Shown here piece after piece: positions 5,734 to 6,359 of a stretch of DNA of 6,359 bases. Source of the stretch: Firmicutes bacterium ZCTH02-B6. GTDB lineage: Bacteria; Bacillota; Limnochordia; Limnochordales; ZCTH02-B6. Where the stretch lies: positions 1 through 6,359 of the forward strand of contig LZRQ01000193.1 in the NCBI GenBank assembly GCA_002159155.1. The letters run 5' to 3'. A program made the translations under genes and the position numbers. Position 1 is the first letter of the stretch. The number at the start of each line of letters is the position of its first letter. The notes beneath the pieces were generated by a model that saw only the letters and a program-made list of their open reading frames with translations, was not told where the DNA came from and did not search any database.

Positions 5734-6233
5734 ATGCAGGCACAGGCACCCGTTCCCATCCAAGCATGGGACGACGAGATCGATCGCCGGCAGCTCATTG
5801 AGAGTATTTGGCGCCGGAGATGGCTCGTTCTCGGCTTGGTGGTAGCGGCCGTTTTGGCGGCCGGCGTTACAAGTTACGCCGTGCTGCCCCCCCAGGTACG
5901 AGTCATCCGTCACGCTCGATATTGCTGCTCGTGGGCCGGAGGAGCTGCAATTTGACCCTGCGGTCTACGAGGCGTTGGCTACGAGCCAGCGGGTGCTTGA
6001 AGCCATGATCCAGCTCGGCTCGTTGGACAAAACGCCGGCGGAGCTGCAGGAGGCGATAACGGTCCGGTTCAGCCGGGATACGCGTCTTCTGACCATCACG
6101 GCGTCTGCGCAGTCTCCGCACGAGGCGCAGCAGCTGGCCCGGCTCTCGTTCGAAGCTTTGAAGGGCGAGCTCATCAACCACGCCCAGGAGCGGCTTGGTC
6201 AGCTCCTTACAGCAGCAGAACGGGACTTGCAAG
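5734..6233 (+). pseudogene. Broken Wzz-like gene, paralogue of 914-2122: frameshifted and cut by an IS
   Basis: From ATG 5734 (ribosome site AGGAAGGTGG at 5717-5726) the product matches the 914 gene at 45 of its first 60 residues by eye, including DEID, RQLIESIWRRRW and VLPP. Reading frame 1 then shifts at a C7 run (5887-5893) and ends at 5955. Dropping one C restores the homologous frame: PPRYESSVTLDI, then EALATS, RVLEAM and LLT as in the paralogue, on to AQERLGQLLTAAERDLQ. Homology stops at about 6233, where the IS end begins; reading on into IS sequence reaches a stop at 6278-6280. Only about the first 165 of some 400 residues remain, covering the first membrane helix and part of the periplasmic domain but lacking most of the coiled coil and the second helix. 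It cannot make a working co-polymerase, although a short membrane fragment could be produced. Confidence 0.9.
5887..5893 (+). repeat. C7 homopolymer at the frameshift point
   Basis: Seven C follow GTGCTG. Six C would encode VLPPRYESS in frame, as the intact paralogue does with GTGCTGCCGCCGAGG. The extra C is therefore the frameshift. It may be a real slippage mutation, a phase-variable switch that existed before the IS insertion, or a sequencing or assembly error. Confidence 0.8.
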
Positions 6234-6359
6234 TGGAGTTGATCCGTTTCCGTGGGCACCCTGTGGTTAAGCAGCTGTAGCGGACACTTCGTGTTCCAGG
6301 CGCCACCTCCTCTCGTAGTCCTCGGGGCTCCGATACCCTAGCGCCGAATGGCGCCGGCG
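6234..6359 (-). mobile_element. End of an IS3-like insertion sequence (runs off the right edge)
   Basis: Homology of the broken wzz gene stops just before 6234, where the sequence becomes TGGAGTTGATCCGTTTCCGT. It starts with the 5'-TG typical of IS3-family tips and has the look of a terminal inverted repeat. The transposase reading frame on the minus strand stops 33 bp inside this point, the usual position of the orfB stop near the right end of IS3 elements. The other end, the partner repeat and the target duplication lie outside the window, so the exact tip could be off by a few bases. Confidence 0.75.
6267..6359 (-). CDS. IS3-family transposase (OrfB, DDE integrase core), C-terminal end only
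   Basis: Minus-strand frame entering from the right edge and ending at TAA (6269-6267), 30 residues visible. It reads RRRHSALGYRSPEDYERRW and then a short polar tail. The H-S-A-L-G-Y-x-S-P-x-x-Y signature is the conserved C-terminus of IS3-family OrfB (rve integrase core) just after the catalytic Glu region. No catalytic residue lies in the visible part, so I cannot say whether the element is active. It is convergent with the broken wzz gene it interrupts. Confidence 0.85.
   Translation of the reverse strand, partial: RRRHSALGYRSPEDYERRWRLEHEVSATAA

Noticed and set aside
5422..5913. Minus-strand 163-codon frame over the spacer and the broken wzz gene
   Set aside because: It overlaps clear homologous coding sequence on the other strand and its product is low-complexity Pro/Gly/Arg; it is a shadow.
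1..6359. CRISPR array, tRNA or rRNA genes
   Set aside because: No regularly spaced repeats, cloverleaf features or rRNA core sequences are seen on either strand.

Overview
The window is GC-rich and carries part of an exopolysaccharide/capsule assembly-control locus. It probably comes from a high-GC member of the Bacillota. Two traits point there: the tyrosine kinase (CpsD type) and its membrane activator (CpsC/Wzz type) are separate proteins rather than one Wzc-like fusion, and the locus has a PHP-type CpsB phosphatase. Strong G-rich Shine-Dalgarno sites precede most genes. This taxonomic guess rests on family knowledge and no species can be named.

Layout from left to right. (1) Positions 1-619, minus strand: the N-terminal half of an M20 zinc dipeptidase, probably unrelated to the locus and transcribed divergently. 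(2) 620-913: a gene-free divergent region with small hairpins. (3) 914-2122: a Wzz-like polysaccharide co-polymerase with a long coiled coil and almost no cytoplasmic tail. (4) 2123-2570: a 448-nt gene-free region with a very strong hairpin, a promoter with a perfect TTGACA -35 box, and a second hairpin. (5) 2571-5417: a compact plus-strand core of CpsD-like kinase, CpsB-like phosphatase and a second Wzz/CpsC-like protein that has the juxtamembrane tail expected of a kinase activator. (6) 5418-5733: a gene-free spacer. (7) 5734-6233: a third Wzz-like gene, a close paralogue of the first. It is broken by one extra C in a C7 run and then cut off by an insertion sequence. (8) 6234-6359: the end of an IS3-like element with the C-terminus of its transposase on the minus strand.

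How the genes would work together (inference from family knowledge): the CpsC-like protein anchors and activates the kinase at the membrane, the kinase autophosphorylates on its tyrosine cluster, and CpsB removes the phosphates. This cycle adjusts polymer length and export. The tail-less Wzz at 914 and its broken copy at 5734 look like chain-length or scaffold proteins that do not activate a kinase. No glycosyltransferase, flippase or polymerase lies in the window; these would be expected outside it.

Points most worth a second look: the paralogous Wzz copies on either side of the kinase core, the C7 frameshift plus IS junction, an Asn in place of the first Asp of the kinase Walker A' motif, the internal run of six tyrosines followed by an Arg-rich tail, and the structured 448-nt leader in front of the kinase. 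I found no convincing wholly new system; this is a rearranged variant of a known one.
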